This document shows positions 54,279 to 64,000 of a DNA stretch of 64,000 nt, piece after piece. The DNA is taken from assembly GCF_022810405.1 (NCBI RefSeq), contig NZ_JALGQE010000016.1, forward strand, positions 1 through 64,000. Reading direction: 5' to 3'. The notes below the pieces were generated by a model. It did not search any database. It saw only the letters and a program-made list of their open reading frames with translations, and was not told the origin of the DNA. Origin of the DNA: Rhodococcus sp. ARC_M5 (GTDB lineage: Bacteria > Actinomycetota > Actinomycetes > Mycobacteriales > Mycobacteriaceae). Position numbers and translations under genes: made by a program. Each line of letters begins with the position of its first letter. Within the stretch, counting starts at the first letter, position 1.

Positions 54279-57200
54279 CTACGCTCCGGTTCTTGCAGAC
54301 TCGATGTTCTCGAGCGTCTTCGACAAATGGGCCGCAATTTTTCCAATGTACGGCTCGTCGACGACGGCGAGGTGATCGCCTCCGACGTACACGATCTCGA
54401 GGTCCTTCACCACCGGTCCCCAACCACCGTGCTCTTCGCGGGTGGCGTACGCAGGCTCGAGGGCGATCGCATCGTCGTGGTACTTGTCGGCCAGGTACAG
54501 CGTCACGTGCCCGCCGTACTCCTTGAGCTCGGCCGTCTGGATGGCTCGATTGTCGAGCCACGACGTCCGCTGATGCTCGATGATGCCGCCGGGAATCTTT
54601 GCCCCACTGAGCTTGACCAGATCGGTGATGATCCGAATCTGGCCCTCGTCGTCGGAGTCGACCAACTTGTCGTACGGGATCGGGTAATCGACGTTGTACG
54701 TCTTCTTGGCGAACGCCGCGTACCGCTCCCAGCGCTTACGGACTTCGTCCTTGGTATCGGGAATCGCGGTGCCGGGCATGACGGTATCGAGCAGCCCGAC
54801 GTAGGCGACCTCGATGCCTTCCTCTTCCATCTGACGCGCCACCTCGTAGGCGAGGATGCCGCCGAGCGACCAGCCGACGAACACGTACGGCCCCTCGGGC
54901 TGGATCGCCTTGATCAGCGGCACGTACTCCGCGGCGCGCACGGCGATGGGGCCTTCGACGCGCTCGAGTCCGTACATCGGCGTGCCTGCCGGCAACTTCC
55001 GCAGCAACGGCTCGTAGGCGACGGTGGAGCTACCGGCCGAGTGGAACGCGAACACCGGTGTGGCGGTGGATCCTTCGGGCCGAGCACGCAGGTTGCGTAC
55101 GACGCCGTCGATCTCACCGTCTTCGAGGTGCGGGCGCACCTTGTCGGCCAACTGCTCGATGGTTTCCGAATCCAGCACGTCGTCGAAGGTGATTTCGCCG
55201 CCGGCCCGCTCGGTCAGACGGGCGGCCAGCTTCTCTGCCGTCTCGTCGTCGAGGATCGGCAGGGTGTTGAAGATGCCCTTGGCCGATTCCTTCGTCACGA
55301 CCGCCCACGTCGCGAACGTCATCCGCTCGGCGTTGTCGCGCGGGGGCACATCGGAACCGGCGGCCTCGGCGAACGCTTCCTTGCCGCCCAGGTCGGTCTG
55401 CGCTGCGGCGGCCGGAGCCGGTGCAGCGACTGCGGGCGCTTCCTCGGCAACCGGAGCAGTCGCCTGAACCGGTGCAGCCTCGACGGCCGCCTGCTCGGCG
55501 GCCTTTTCTGCGGCCTGCTTGTCTGCCAGCGCCTGCACCTCGTCGCGGTTCTCGATCGCGTAGCGCAGGTACTTCTCCACCTCACGCAGGTTCGCGTCGC
55601 GCACGGCCTGCAATTGCACTGTGGGAATGTCGAATTCGTACTCCACCCGGTTCTTGATGCGCACAGCGCTGAGTGAGTCGAGCCCGAGCTCGATCAGCGG
55701 AACCTCGGGTGGCAGGTCCTCGGGCGCATAGCCCATGGACTCCGCGACGATGATGGCCAGTCGATCCTCGAGTTTCTGGTTGCCGTTGGGATCCCAGCGG
55801 TCACCGAACGTCTCCACGACCTCGGGTAGCTCTTCCATCGGCGACGACGAGCGCTGCTCCACCGCCCCAACGGGTTCCGGACGCGCATCTCCGGAGGTGA
55901 CGACGGCCTCGTGCAGCAGGGTGAAGGCCGAGCCCTCGTGTGCGTGTACCTGGACCGAGGCGCCACCGAGGTGGGAGGTCAACGTGGTGACGACAGTGCC
56001 GACCTTCGGCACCGACGCATGGGACACCGAAACGCCCAGTGTCACATCGGAGAACACCTGCGATGCGGCGGCCGTGACCAGTGCATCGAAATCGGCGACG
56101 GCCGAGGCCTGGACTTCCCACACGTGACGGCCGTCCGGCAAGGCGACTCGCGCACCGGGAACTCGCGCGTTACCGCTGGAGCTGACCTGCGAGTTGAGCC
56201 AGAACTCCTTGCGCAGGTACGCAGTTCGCGGAATCGGCGCGTACGGGCCGGACTCGAACAGGGTCGCCAGTTCCAGTGCGTGTCCGTGGACGTAGAGCTG
56301 CGCCAGAGCGGCGAGGAAGGTCTCGGACTCGTCCTCCTTGCGCTTGAGCGTCGGAATCAGAGTCGAATCGGCGACGCCTGCAGCCCATGCCGTGGCCGCC
56401 ACCGACATCAGCGCGACGGGGTTGGGGGCGAGCTCGACGAACGTCGTGTGGCCATCTCCCACAGCAACATTGACGGCCTGCGTGAACCAGACCGGGTGAC
56501 GCATACCCTTGGTCCAGTAGTCGACGCCATGGATCGCCGCATGCCCGACGCGATAGTGGGCCTCACGATCGACCGACGAGTAGACCCCGGCAGTGAGTGT
56601 GGCGGGTTCGATTCCGGCGAGTTCGGCGGCCAGCTCACCGAGCAGGACGTCGACGGCCGCGGTGTGGCCTGCTCCCTTGACGTCGAGTAGACGGGCCATC
56701 TTGCCTGCGGCCTCGGCCATCTCGACGAGAGCCTCGACCTCGGCGCGCGGTCCACCGACGGTGGTGTGCGTCGGTGCGGCGTAGACGCAGGGCTCGACAT
56801 TGGGGAACTGGTCGGTCAGGGTCTTGACCTCGTCCGGGGTGTACTCGACCAGAGCCATGGCACCCTGCGATGCCGGTCCGAGTCCGTCCTGGCCCTCGGC
56901 CAGCAGGCGCGAGCGGGCGTAGATGATGCGCACCGCGTCTTCGAGATTCAGCCCACCGGCAACGTATCCGGCCGCGACCTCGCCCATCGAGTGTCCGATG
57001 ACGGCCGACGGCTCGGCACCATGCGCGCGAAGCGTTGCGGCCAGGGCGATCTGGATGACGAAAATGGCGACCTGGGAGTTCTCGAACTCGTAGGTCTGCG
57101 AGTCGTCGAGGATGATCTCGCGGATGGAGTAGCCGGCTTCGTCGACGAGCAGCTCGTCCACCTTGTCCACCTCGGCGGCGAACACAGTGTTGGTGCGGTA

Positions 57201-59297
57201 CAGCCGCGAGGCCATCTTGCGGTGTTGCGAGCCGAAGCCGGAGAACACCCACACGGCGCCGTTGGACGCGGGTGAATCCGCGGAGAACACGCCGGGGCCC
57301 GGCTTGCCGGCGGCGATGGCGCGAAGGCCGGCGATGGCCTCGGCTGTGGTGGAGGCGAGAACCACTGCGCGCGAACGCCCGTGGTTGCGTCGGGCCAAGG
57401 TGCGGCCCACGTCGACGAGGGGCGTCGTGCTGCCCTCTTCGGTCTCGAGCCAGTCGGCCAGTTCCGATGCGGCGCGCTTACGACGCGACGGCAGAGCCGC
57501 GGACACTGCGAGAATTACTGTCTCCGGCACACTTTCGGACTCGGCCAGGATGGTCTCGGCCTCGGCGACCGGGCTGGTCGTCTCGGAATCGAGTTGCTCC
57601 TCGTAGATGCCCTCCACCACGGCGGCCTCGGGATCCACTGCAGCGGGGTCGAATTCGGCCGAGGTCTCGCCCGGGACGTACTCGCGCACCACGACGTGCG
57701 CGTTGGTGCCACCGAATCCGAAGCCGGAGACTCCTGCGACGGCCTTGCCGGTGTAGCGCGGCCAGTCGGTGGCCTCCGGGATCACCTTCAGGTGGGCCTT
57801 GTCGAAGTCGATGTACGGGTTGGGGCCCACGTAGTTCAGCGAAGCGGGGAGCTTGTTCTGCTGCATCGCGAGGACGACCTTGATCAAACCTGCTGCGCCT
57901 GCGGCAGATTCGAGGTGACCGAAGTTTGTCTTCGCCGATCCCAGCAGGGCAGGCTTGTCTGCGTCGCGGCCACGGCCGACCACGCGTCCGAGAGCGTCGG
58001 CCTCGATCGGGTCACCCAGAATGGTTCCGGTGCCGTGAGCTTCGATGTAGTCCACGCCCGACGGGTTGATACCGGCGTCGCGGTAGGCGAATCGCAGCGC
58101 GTCGGCCTGTGCGTCCGGGTTCGGCGCGAGCAGTCCGTTGGAGCGGCCGTCCTGGTTGATCGCGGATCCGGCGATGACGGCGAGCACCTGATCACCGTCA
58201 CGTTCGGCGTCCTCGAGTCGCTTGAGCACGACGAGTCCACCGCCCTCGGAGCGGATCATGCCGTTCGCGTCGGAGGAGAAGGCCTTGATGCGGCCGTCGG
58301 GCGCAAGCACACCCGTCTGACCGAAGCCGACGGTGATGGGCGGAGCGAGGAGCATGTTGACGCCACCGGCAACGGCGAGATCGGATTCGCCGGTACGCAG
58401 ACTGCGCACCGCCTGGTGCACGGCGACCAGCGACGACGAGCACGCGGTGTCGACGGCGATGGACGGTCCGCGGAAGTCGTAGAAGTACGAGACGCGGTTG
58501 GCGACGATGGCGGTGGAGGTGCCGGTGAGGGCGTACGGGTGCACGGCCGGGTCGCTGACGGCGATGAGCTGGTAGTCGTTCGACGAGCTGCCGATGAACA
58601 CGCCCACCTGACTGCCCTTGATCGAGCTGGCCGGAATGTGCGCGTGCTCCAACGCTTCCCAGGTCAGTTCCAGCGCGAGCCGCTGCTGCGGATCGACGTT
58701 GACGACCTCGTTGGGCGACATCGCGAAGAACTCGGCGTCGAAGGTCTTGACGTCGTCGAGGTAGCCACCCTTGGTGACCGTCGCCTCGACCGCCGCGGCG
58801 ATGACGGGATCGGAGGTGAATTCCCGCCAGCGGCCGTCGGGCAGATCGGTGATGCCGTCTCGGCCCTCGATGAGCAGCGACCACATTTCCTCGGGAGTCT
58901 GTCCGGTGCCCGGGAAGCGGGACGACAGGCCCACGATCGCGACGTCGTGGGCGTCGCCCGACTGCCCGCCGCTGGTGTAGAACGCGTCGTCGACGGTGCC
59001 GACCGGCTCGTCGGGTTCGCCCTCGATGATGATCTTGGCGAGCGAGGCGATGGTGGGGTGCTGGTAGACGACGGTGGCGGTCAGCGTGACCCCCACCAGC
59101 TCCTCGATCTCACCGCTCAGTGCGACGGCATCGCGAGAGGACAGACCGAATTCCTCCATCGGACGGTCGTCGGAGATGGCCGACGCCGGTTGCCCGGTCG
59201 CGTCAGCAACCCAGTTGCGTAGCCAATCCCGCAGCTGGGCGACCGTGAGGTCCGTCCCGTCGGCACTCTGAATCTTGTCTGTCTCTTGTTCAGCCAT
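54279..59297 (-). CDS. pks13: Mycolate condensing polyketide synthase Pks13
   Basis: This 1672-residue type I PKS joins two fatty acyl chains into the alpha-alkyl beta-keto precursor of mycolic acid. Domain order is N-terminal acyl carrier (about 15-95, with S54 in FGLSSRDAVAL), ketosynthase (about 115-545, nucleophile C286 in DTACSSSLVA, later EAHGTGT), acyltransferase (GHSMGEVAAGY), a second carrier (LGLDSLSAVRIKNRVE) and a thioesterase (VGWSLGGILAYE, with a late GGDHLAVVDEP histidine). An Ala/Glu-rich linker separates the second carrier from the thioesterase. The ATG at 59297 lies 42 bp after fadD32. The protein is slightly shorter than the mycobacterial one (about 1733). Confidence 0.97.
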   Translation of the reverse strand: MAEQETDKIQSADGTDLTVAQLRDWLRNWVADATGQPASAISDDRPMEEFGLSSRDAVALSGEIEELVGVTLTATVVYQHPTIASLAKIIIEGEPDEPVGTVDDAFYTSGGQSGDAHDVAIVGLSSRFPGTGQTPEEMWSLLIEGRDGITDLPDGRWREFTSDPVIAAAVEATVTKGGYLDDVKTFDAEFFAMSPNEVVNVDPQQRLALELTWEALEHAHIPASSIKGSQVGVFIGSSSNDYQLIAVSDPAVHPYALTGTSTAIVANRVSYFYDFRGPSIAVDTACSSSLVAVHQAVRSLRTGESDLAVAGGVNMLLAPPITVGFGQTGVLAPDGRIKAFSSDANGMIRSEGGGLVVLKRLEDAERDGDQVLAVIAGSAINQDGRSNGLLAPNPDAQADALRFAYRDAGINPSGVDYIEAHGTGTILGDPIEADALGRVVGRGRDADKPALLGSAKTNFGHLESAAGAAGLIKVVLAMQQNKLPASLNYVGPNPYIDFDKAHLKVIPEATDWPRYTGKAVAGVSGFGFGGTNAHVVVREYVPGETSAEFDPAAVDPEAAVVEGIYEEQLDSETTSPVAEAETILAESESVPETVILAVSAALPSRRKRAASELADWLETEEGSTTPLVDVGRTLARRNHGRSRAVVLASTTAEAIAGLRAIAAGKPGPGVFSADSPASNGAVWVFSGFGSQHRKMASRLYRTNTVFAAEVDKVDELLVDEAGYSIREIILDDSQTYEFENSQVAIFVIQIALAATLRAHGAEPSAVIGHSMGEVAAGYVAGGLNLEDAVRIIYARSRLLAEGQDGLGPASQGAMALVEYTPDEVKTLTDQFPNVEPCVYAAPTHTTVGGPRAEVEALVEMAEAAGKMARLLDVKGAGHTAAVDVLLGELAAELAGIEPATLTAGVYSSVDREAHYRVGHAAIHGVDYWTKGMRHPVWFTQAVNVAVGDGHTTFVELAPNPVALMSVAATAWAAGVADSTLIPTLKRKEDESETFLAALAQLYVHGHALELATLFESGPYAPIPRTAYLRKEFWLNSQVSSSGNARVPGARVALPDGRHVWEVQASAVADFDALVTAAASQVFSDVTLGVSVSHASVPKVGTVVTTLTSHLGGASVQVHAHEGSAFTLLHEAVVTSGDARPEPVGAVEQRSSSPMEELPEVVETFGDRWDPNGNQKLEDRLAIIVAESMGYAPEDLPPEVPLIELGLDSLSAVRIKNRVEYEFDIPTVQLQAVRDANLREVEKYLRYAIENRDEVQALADKQAAEKAAEQAAVEAAPVQATAPVAEEAPAVAAPAPAAAAQTDLGGKEAFAEAAGSDVPPRDNAERMTFATWAVVTKESAKGIFNTLPILDDETAEKLAARLTERAGGEITFDDVLDSETIEQLADKVRPHLEDGEIDGVVRNLRARPEGSTATPVFAFHSAGSSTVAYEPLLRKLPAGTPMYGLERVEGPIAVRAAEYVPLIKAIQPEGPYVFVGWSLGGILAYEVARQMEEEGIEVAYVGLLDTVMPGTAIPDTKDEVRKRWERYAAFAKKTYNVDYPIPYDKLVDSDDEGQIRIITDLVKLSGAKIPGGIIEHQRTSWLDNRAIQTAELKEYGGHVTLYLADKYHDDAIALEPAYATREEHGGWGPVVKDLEIVYVGGDHLAVVDEPYIGKIAAHLSKTLENIESARTGA

Positions 59298-59339
59298 TAC
59301 TCACCAAGCTATGTATCGAAGGAACGGGAGGCCCAGAGA

Positions 59340-61238
59340 TCAGTCGGGCAGTTCTGCGTCCGGGAAGGCCGTCTGCTGGTAACCGCCGCGCAGCGTGCCC
59401 TCGATGTAGGCGGCCTTGCATGCGCGTCGGGCGATCTTGCCGCTCGACGTACGCGGAATGGAGCCGGCCGGGACGAGCAGGACGTCGCGCACGGTGACGC
59501 CGTGCCGTGCCGATACTGCCGTGCGTACCTCGTCGGCGATCGGAGCCGGATCTGCCTTACCGGAGCCGGGAGCGCGCTCTGCCACGATGACGAGCTGCTC
59601 GGAGCTGTCGTCCGAGTCCTTGGTCAGGGCTGCTCCACTGAACTCGAACACGATGTCGGGGAGCTGGTTGAGCGGGACGGCGAAGGCAGCGACGAAGCCG
59701 GGGCGCAAGGCCTTGCTGGCTTCCTGGGCCGAGAACTCGAGGTCCTGCGGGTAGTGATTGCGGCCGTCGACGATGACGAGGTCCTTGACGCGGCCGGTGA
59801 TGTAGAGCTCGCCGTCGTGATAGACGCCGAAGTCGCCGGTACGCATCCAATTGCCACCCTCGGGAGCACCGTCTGCATGCGAGCCCTCGGCATTGCGGTG
59901 GACGAGCTTGTTGTGGAACGTCTCCGAGGTCTCGGTGTCGCGGCCCCAATAGCCCTTGCCGATGTTCTCGCCGTGCAACCAGATCTCGCCGACGTGCTCG
60001 TCCGCAACCTCGGTGGCCGTCTCGGAATCGACGATGGCGGCCCACTGACTGCGGGCGACCGTTCCGGTGGACACCTGTGGGATGGCACCGGGAGCATCGG
60101 AGGCTACGACCACGAAGTTGCCCGCATTGAGCTCGACGCGGTCGACGTAGACGACCTTGGCCTCGTCGGAGTGCTTGCTGGTGGAGACGAACAGCGTCGC
60201 CTCGGCCATGCCGTAGGACGGCTTGATCGCGGACTTCGGCAGACCGTACGGGCCGAACGCCTCGTTGAACTTCTTCATCGACGACGTGGTGACAGGCTCA
60301 CTGCCGTTGATCAGTCCGATGACGTTGGACAGGTCGAGGGCCTCGCCGTTCTTGGGCAGACCACGCTGGGCGGCGTGCTCGAACGCGAAGTTCGGCGCTG
60401 CCGCGAAGGTGCCCGCGCCGTCGGAGACTGCGGCGAGTTCCTTGATCCAGCGCCAGGGACGCTGCACGAAGGCGCGCGGGCTCATGATGGTGATGTACTT
60501 GCCGCCCAGCGCCGGGAGGATGACGGTGAGCAGGCCCATGTCGTGGAACATCGGCAGCCAGGTGACGCCGCGGGAGTCGTGGTTGATCTCCATGCTGTCG
60601 ACCATCTGCAGCGCATTGACGCCGACCGCGCGGTGCGTGATCTCGACGCCGGCCGGGGTCCGCGTCGAACCGGACGTGTACTGCAGGTAGGCGATGTCGT
60701 CGAGCCCGGCCTTGGGCTCGACCCACGTCTCGCCGACGCTGTCCGGGACGGCGTCGACGGCGATGATCCTGGGGCGTTCCGCGGCGGGCAGTGCACGGAA
60801 GAAGGCGCGCACGCCTGCGGCCGAGTTGCTCGCGGTGAGGATGGCGCTCGGCTTGCAGTCACCGAGGACGGCGTGCAGGCGGTCGGTGTGACCGGGCTCG
60901 TCGGGATCGAACAGCGGGACCGCGATGGTGCCCGCGTAGATCGCTCCGAAGAAGGCGATGACGTACTCGAGCCCCTGCGGTGCCAGGATGGCCACTCGAT
61001 CACCGGGCTGGGTGACCTGCTGGAGGCGAGCAGCGACAGCTTTGAGGCGGGTACCGAACTCGGCCCAGGTCAACTCGTGTGCTTCGCCGTCACGTTCCCG
61101 GGAGTAGTCGACGAACCGGTACGCGAGCGTGTCGGAATTCTCTTGCACGTTCACCTCGACGTGGCGGACGAGCGTCTGCCCTTCACCGATGGTGATGTGG
61201 CCGTTCTCATCGATGAAATCATCGAACGTGTGGCTCAT
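59340..61238 (-). CDS. fadD32: Long-chain fatty-acyl-AMP ligase FadD32
   Basis: This 632-residue adenylating enzyme activates the meromycolic chain and loads it on Pks13. The ATG at 61238 has GGAGGAG 9 nt upstream; an in-frame GTG seven codons earlier lies upstream of that site, so it is rejected. Motifs are [29 protein letters not shown] (AMP loop), [64 protein letters not shown] and the C-terminal [16 protein letters not shown] (catalytic Lys). The fatty-acyl-AMP-ligase insertion is typical of FAAL enzymes. It heads the fadD32-pks13-accD4 operon. Confidence 0.96.
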   Translation of the reverse strand: MSHTFDDFIDENGHITIGEGQTLVRHVEVNVQENSDTLAYRFVDYSRERDGEAHELTWAEFGTRLKAVAARLQQVTQPGDRVAILAPQGLEYVIAFFGAIYAGTIAVPLFDPDEPGHTDRLHAVLGDCKPSAILTASNSAAGVRAFFRALPAAERPRIIAVDAVPDSVGETWVEPKAGLDDIAYLQYTSGSTRTPAGVEITHRAVGVNALQMVDSMEINHDSRGVTWLPMFHDMGLLTVILPALGGKYITIMSPRAFVQRPWRWIKELAAVSDGAGTFAAAPNFAFEHAAQRGLPKNGEALDLSNVIGLINGSEPVTTSSMKKFNEAFGPYGLPKSAIKPSYGMAEATLFVSTSKHSDEAKVVYVDRVELNAGNFVVVASDAPGAIPQVSTGTVARSQWAAIVDSETATEVADEHVGEIWLHGENIGKGYWGRDTETSETFHNKLVHRNAEGSHADGAPEGGNWMRTGDFGVYHDGELYITGRVKDLVIVDGRNHYPQDLEFSAQEASKALRPGFVAAFAVPLNQLPDIVFEFSGAALTKDSDDSSEQLVIVAERAPGSGKADPAPIADEVRTAVSARHGVTVRDVLLVPAGSIPRTSSGKIARRACKAAYIEGTLRGGYQQTAFPDAELPD

Positions 61239-61336
61239 TACTTCAATCTCCTCCGACACGAATCCGCTGCCACACAGCCTGCGTGACCTGGGCCCGCACC
61301 ACCGGCTACGTGCATGCAGACACCGAACAGCGTTTT

Positions 61337-61410
61337 ATGTTACTGACTAGTAGCTCTTACGGTGTCGGTTTGGCACCTGGTTTGAAAGGCCAGCTACATG
61401 GTACCGACAC
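61337..61410 (-). promoter_or_regulatory. Candidate fadD32 promoter and operator
   Basis: On the minus strand TAACAT (rc of 61337-61342) could be the -10 for the fadD32 operon, giving a leader of about 90 nt. Upstream, the pair GTGTCGGT (rc of 61403-61410) and ACCGACAC (rc of 61362-61369) forms an 8-bp inverted repeat with 33 bp between arms, a possible looped or dimer binding site. The palindrome ACTAGT also occurs (about 61346-61351). Confidence 0.4.
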
Positions 61411-61419
61411 GCGCCTACG

Positions 61420-62418
61420 TCACTCGCCTTTCAGCAAGTCGACAACCGGCGCGAATGCTTCCATTTGAGTAGGGAAAACCCCGACATAGGACATCGTGGT
61501 TCGCGCGCGAACGTTACGGATCTGATCGGCGATTTCCTCGTACGTCCCGAATGCGAGGTACGGCGACGAGAGAATGTCCTCGACGGTGAGCTTGACGTCG
61601 ACGTCCACGTTCGGTGGGTAGCCGTTGTCGAGTGCCGCCAGCGCCATCTCGGCCATCTGCTCACGATCGTCGGTGACGACGATCGTGGTGATCGCCCAGT
61701 TCAGTTCGATGTCGTCGAACCGGTCTCCCGCGGCCGCACGGATCAGCTCGACTCGCTCGAGGGTCTTCTCGATGGTCATGCCCGACAGCAGAAGCTTGCC
61801 TTCCTTCGAGGTGCTCGGCACCACGGAGATGATGTCGGCGTGTTTGGCCGCCAGGGCGAGCATTTTCGGTCCGCCGCCGCCGATGCAGATGGGAGGACGC
61901 GGACCCTGCCGAGGCCGAGGGCTGCCCTTGAGTCCGGTGATCGTGTAGTGCTTGCCCTCGAAGTTGCACTCCTGACCGCGCAACAGCACGTCGAGAATCT
62001 CGAGGGTCTCCTCCAGCTTTTCGATGCGCACACCGGGGCGGTCGTACGTGATACCCGCCTTGTCGTACTCCTCACGCATCCAACCGGCACCGAGACCGAG
62101 TTCGAGCCGCCCGCCCGAGAGCACATCGATGGTGGCCGCATCCTTGGCCAGCACCGCGGGATGCCGGAAGCCGTTGGCCAGGACTGCCGTGCCGAGCCGG
62201 ATCTTGTCGGTGGCGACGGCGAGTGCTCCGAGCGCTGCGATGGGACCGACCTGGTTGCCCAGGTGGTCGGGAATCATGAAGCTGTCGTAGCCCAGTTCCT
62301 CGGCCTGTTGCGCCAGCTTGATGAACTTCCGAGCCCCGCCCTCCTCGGCATTTCCCTCTCCGCCTGCAGCGAAGCGAAATTTGCGCGGCCCTGCGGTCGC
62401 GGCCTCGGCGGAACTCAT
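61420..62418 (-). CDS. LLM-class F420-dependent oxidoreductase
   Basis: This 332-residue luciferase-like TIM-barrel protein belongs to the F420-dependent subgroup TIGR03621. The N-terminal KFRFAAGGEGNAEEGGARKFIKLAQQAEELGYDSFMIPDHLGNQVGPIAALGALAVATDKIRLGTAVLANGFRHPAVLAKDAATIDVLSGGRLELGLGAGWMREEYDKAG covers the cofactor site. Also typical are GPRPPICIGGGGPKMLALAAKHADIISV and the C-terminal YLAFGTYEEIADQIRNVRARTTMSYVGV. The substrate is unknown. It is leftward like the mycolate genes but separated from fadD32 by a promoter-containing gap, so it is probably independent. Confidence 0.88.
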   Translation of the reverse strand: MSSAEAATAGPRKFRFAAGGEGNAEEGGARKFIKLAQQAEELGYDSFMIPDHLGNQVGPIAALGALAVATDKIRLGTAVLANGFRHPAVLAKDAATIDVLSGGRLELGLGAGWMREEYDKAGITYDRPGVRIEKLEETLEILDVLLRGQECNFEGKHYTITGLKGSPRPRQGPRPPICIGGGGPKMLALAAKHADIISVVPSTSKEGKLLLSGMTIEKTLERVELIRAAAGDRFDDIELNWAITTIVVTDDREQMAEMALAALDNGYPPNVDVDVKLTVEDILSSPYLAFGTYEEIADQIRNVRARTTMSYVGVFPTQMEAFAPVVDLLKGE

Positions 62419-62624
62419 CTATTGCTCTCCTCGCAAGTGTGCAGCGGTCTGGTTTCGGCGGCGAGAGCAGCCCGGCCGGGGCTGATCTGCGCAGGTCCAA
62501 GGCGTCACTCTAGCCGCTGGCCGGAGTCGATCACACCGGCTGGGGGTTTCACGGCTCAGGTTTGTGCCCGGCACCAGATCGCCATGCGTTGCGTTGTGAC
62601 GTTTCCGTTATAAAGCGTCGTCGC

Positions 62625-63575
62625 TCACGAATGCGCGGGCATCGGGGCGTTCTCGATCAGTCCGGCGGCCCACGCAGCGGTCCACTGAGTGGCCGTCGTA
62701 CCGGATCCGTCGACGACGAAACTGTTGTACGACGCATGAACGGGGTTGCCTGCAGCACCGATCAGAATCTGGATGCTCTGCGGAATGTTGCGGAGCGACA
62801 ATCCATCCGACGGTGACGAGCAGATCAGGTCGCCGGGAGCGCAGATCTGATTGGTCCGGTCGTCGAGAGCACCGAAGCCACCTTCCCGACGCCCCGTCAT
62901 GGTGATGCCGGGCAGGTCGAGTCCGCCGAGTGCGACCTCGGCACCGACTCCGTCGAGCGGGACGACATCGGTACCGGAGACGCCGTCGCGGCGACCGTCG
63001 GCGATGAGGGTGACCCCGAGAACCCGATCGGCGGAGATGGGACCGTTGCCCGCGCCGATGTCGGCCGCGATGTCTCCGGCGATGACCGCGCCCTGGGAGA
63101 ACCCGGCGAGGACGAAAGTGCTCAACGGGCACCGCGCGCTGACATCGGACATCTTCTGCACGGCGACTGCTTCGCCCTCGGTGCGGCTGTTGTTGTAGGA
63201 CTGCTGGCCGTCCGGCGGCAGTGCGATGGGGTTCGAGAATTGAGCCACGTACGGCACGGTGTAGACGTCGGCTCGCGAGCCGGGGAACTGCTCCTGCAAC
63301 GGGCGAGTGACGTTGAGCATCAACGACACCGGATTGGCCGTCGGGTTGTACGGATCGTCGGTGGCCGACGATTCCCAGGTACCGGGGATGGCGATGACCT
63401 GGACGTCGGGGCAGTCCGCCGGTTGTGACGTCGGCTCCTCGGGCCCCGGCGGCACCGGCGCACCCGGATCCTGCGGCAGCCGTCCGGCAAGCAGGTACCA
63501 GAGGGCGACGATGATCAGACCGATGATCGCCGCAACGGCGATCACCGGAAGAATTCTGCGCTTACGCTTGGCCAT
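62625..63575 (-). CDS. culp6: Cutinase-family phospholipase/thioesterase Culp6 (Rv3802-like)
   Basis: This 316-residue protein starts at the ATG at 63575; a GTG lies one codon earlier. An N-terminal membrane anchor ([26 protein letters not shown]) is followed by a Pro-rich linker and the alpha/beta hydrolase domain. The nucleophile elbow is [15 protein letters not shown], the strand [13 protein letters not shown] opens the fold, and the catalytic histidine is in [12 protein letters not shown]. Cysteines in [22 protein letters not shown] are placed as in cutinases. Rv3802c is essential in M. tuberculosis and lies beside fadD32; it has phospholipase and thioesterase activity and influences mycolate levels. 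Confidence 0.92.
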   Translation of the reverse strand: MAKRKRRILPVIAVAAIIGLIIVALWYLLAGRLPQDPGAPVPPGPEEPTSQPADCPDVQVIAIPGTWESSATDDPYNPTANPVSLMLNVTRPLQEQFPGSRADVYTVPYVAQFSNPIALPPDGQQSYNNSRTEGEAVAVQKMSDVSARCPLSTFVLAGFSQGAVIAGDIAADIGAGNGPISADRVLGVTLIADGRRDGVSGTDVVPLDGVGAEVALGGLDLPGITMTGRREGGFGALDDRTNQICAPGDLICSSPSDGLSLRNIPQSIQILIGAAGNPVHASYNSFVVDGSGTTATQWTAAWAAGLIENAPMPAHS

Positions 63576-63587
63576 CACCGTGGATCT

Positions 63588-64000
63588 CTACGGCCTGCAG
63601 TAGGTCGCCTGCGCGGCGGTGATGTAGGTCTGGGCTGTTTCCTGAGCCTGCGTCTCACTCATCTGCGTTCCGGCGGCACTGGCCTCCACGCCGACATTCG
63701 CAGTGACGAACGTCGAGATCTCCTCCGCCGCGACGCCCTGGGCCTGCGCGGCGCAGATGTAATTGGCCGTCGACACCGCGATGTCACCGTTGCCCGCCGG
63801 GGTGACGCCCTGCTTCTTCAGCTCGTCCAGGAAACTCGTACCGCGGTCGTCGATCTGGCTTTCCGTCGGACCCGGGAAATCGTCCGGAACGGGCTGCGGC
63901 TGCTCGGGCGGCGCGGTGGCCGCCTCCCCCGGACTCGTGGTCGGCGCAGCGGTGGTGGTCTCGGCCGCCGACGTCGTCGAACTCGCCTCGGTCGTCGTCT
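63588..64000 (-). CDS. DUF732 secreted protein (5' end outside window)
   Basis: The frame is open from 64000 leftward to the stop at 63588, so at least 137 residues are present and the start lies to the right. The N-terminal visible part is a Thr/Ala/Pro-rich linker (TEASSTTSAAETTTAAPTTSPGEAATAPPEQPQPVPDD), then a DUF732 helical domain: FLDELKKQGVTPAGNGDIAVSTANYICAAQAQGVAAEEISTFV, ending in an AAQATYCRP tail whose Cys can pair with that of YICAAQ. The linker suggests a signal or lipoprotein anchor upstream. It lies 12 bp before culp6 and is probably co-transcribed with it. Function unknown. Confidence 0.8.
   Translation of the reverse strand, partial: TTTEASSTTSAAETTTAAPTTSPGEAATAPPEQPQPVPDDFPGPTESQIDDRGTSFLDELKKQGVTPAGNGDIAVSTANYICAAQAQGVAAEEISTFVTANVGVEASAAGTQMSETQAQETAQTYITAAQATYCRP

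Noticed and set aside
57381-59222. Long rightward open frame antisense to pks13
   Set aside because: It lies wholly over the ketosynthase and acyltransferase coding region and shows no domain.
59286-61286. 666-codon rightward open frame antisense to fadD32
   Set aside because: Mirror of fadD32; composition is Val/Asp/Gly/Arg-biased with no recognisable fold.

Overview
The window is chromosomal DNA from a high-GC, mycolic-acid-producing actinomycete, most likely Rhodococcus or a close relative. The main evidence is the mycolate and arabinogalactan locus it carries: bpa, wzm, wzt, glfT1, dprE1, dprE2, aftA, two emb genes, accD4, pks13, fadD32 and culp6. Gene content and much of the order follow the Rv3777-Rv3802c region of Mycobacterium tuberculosis. 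Local additions and rearrangements point away from Mycobacterium itself. The genus is an inference from gene content; no sequence comparison was run.

Layout. 1-5457 is the end of an integrated element lying against the 3' end of tRNA-Ser(TGA). It holds an excisionase-like protein, a small winged-helix-like protein, a replication ATPase gene cut short by an insertion-sequence end, a repressor, a tyrosine integrase, an unknown protein and an HTH-ImmA/IrrE metalloprotease. 5607-9612 holds housekeeping genes: MarR, an aldo-keto reductase, a quinone oxidoreductase and a cysteine-desulfurase-like protein that appears to lack its catalytic residues. 9789-15941 has the proteasome activator Bpa, the Wzm-Wzt galactan exporter, GlfT1, a methyltransferase and a GlfT2-like galactofuranosyltransferase. 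15949-19168 is a leftward operon of amidohydrolase, TetR and alpha/beta hydrolase. 19301-24861 is a tightly coupled five-gene operon (GT-C enzyme, polyprenyl-phosphate GT2, epimerase, GtrA, GT2) that looks like a lipid-linked sugar decoration system. 24870-30583 has rmlB, rmlA and rmlC, with a three-gene WXG100-type cassette between rmlB and rmlA.

30657-34311 has a TerC membrane protein under a probable Mn2+ riboswitch, a GtrA protein and an unassigned GT-C-like enzyme. 34683-38790 is the decaprenyl-phosphoryl-arabinose module dprE1-dprE2-aftA. 38802-42833 is an AraC regulator followed by ferredoxin, CYP153-type P450 and ferredoxin reductase, an alkane hydroxylation unit sitting inside the cell-wall locus. 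42939-51283 has another GT-C-like membrane protein and two Emb arabinosyltransferases. 51302-52677 is an AbiEi-like gene bracketed on each side by two copies of an imperfect palindrome of about 50 bp. 52731-64000, all leftward, is the mycolate condensation set accD4, pks13 and fadD32, then an F420-type oxidoreductase, culp6 and a DUF732 protein cut by the window edge.

How the genes work together. RmlABC supply dTDP-rhamnose for the linker, and RmlD is not in this window. GlfT1 and a GlfT2-type enzyme build the galactan that Wzm/Wzt export. DprE1/DprE2 make the arabinose donor, AftA primes and the Emb proteins extend the arabinan. FadD32, AccD4 and Pks13 make the mycolates that esterify it. 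Several genes start 6-8 nt after a TANNNT box, which suggests leaderless transcripts are common here.
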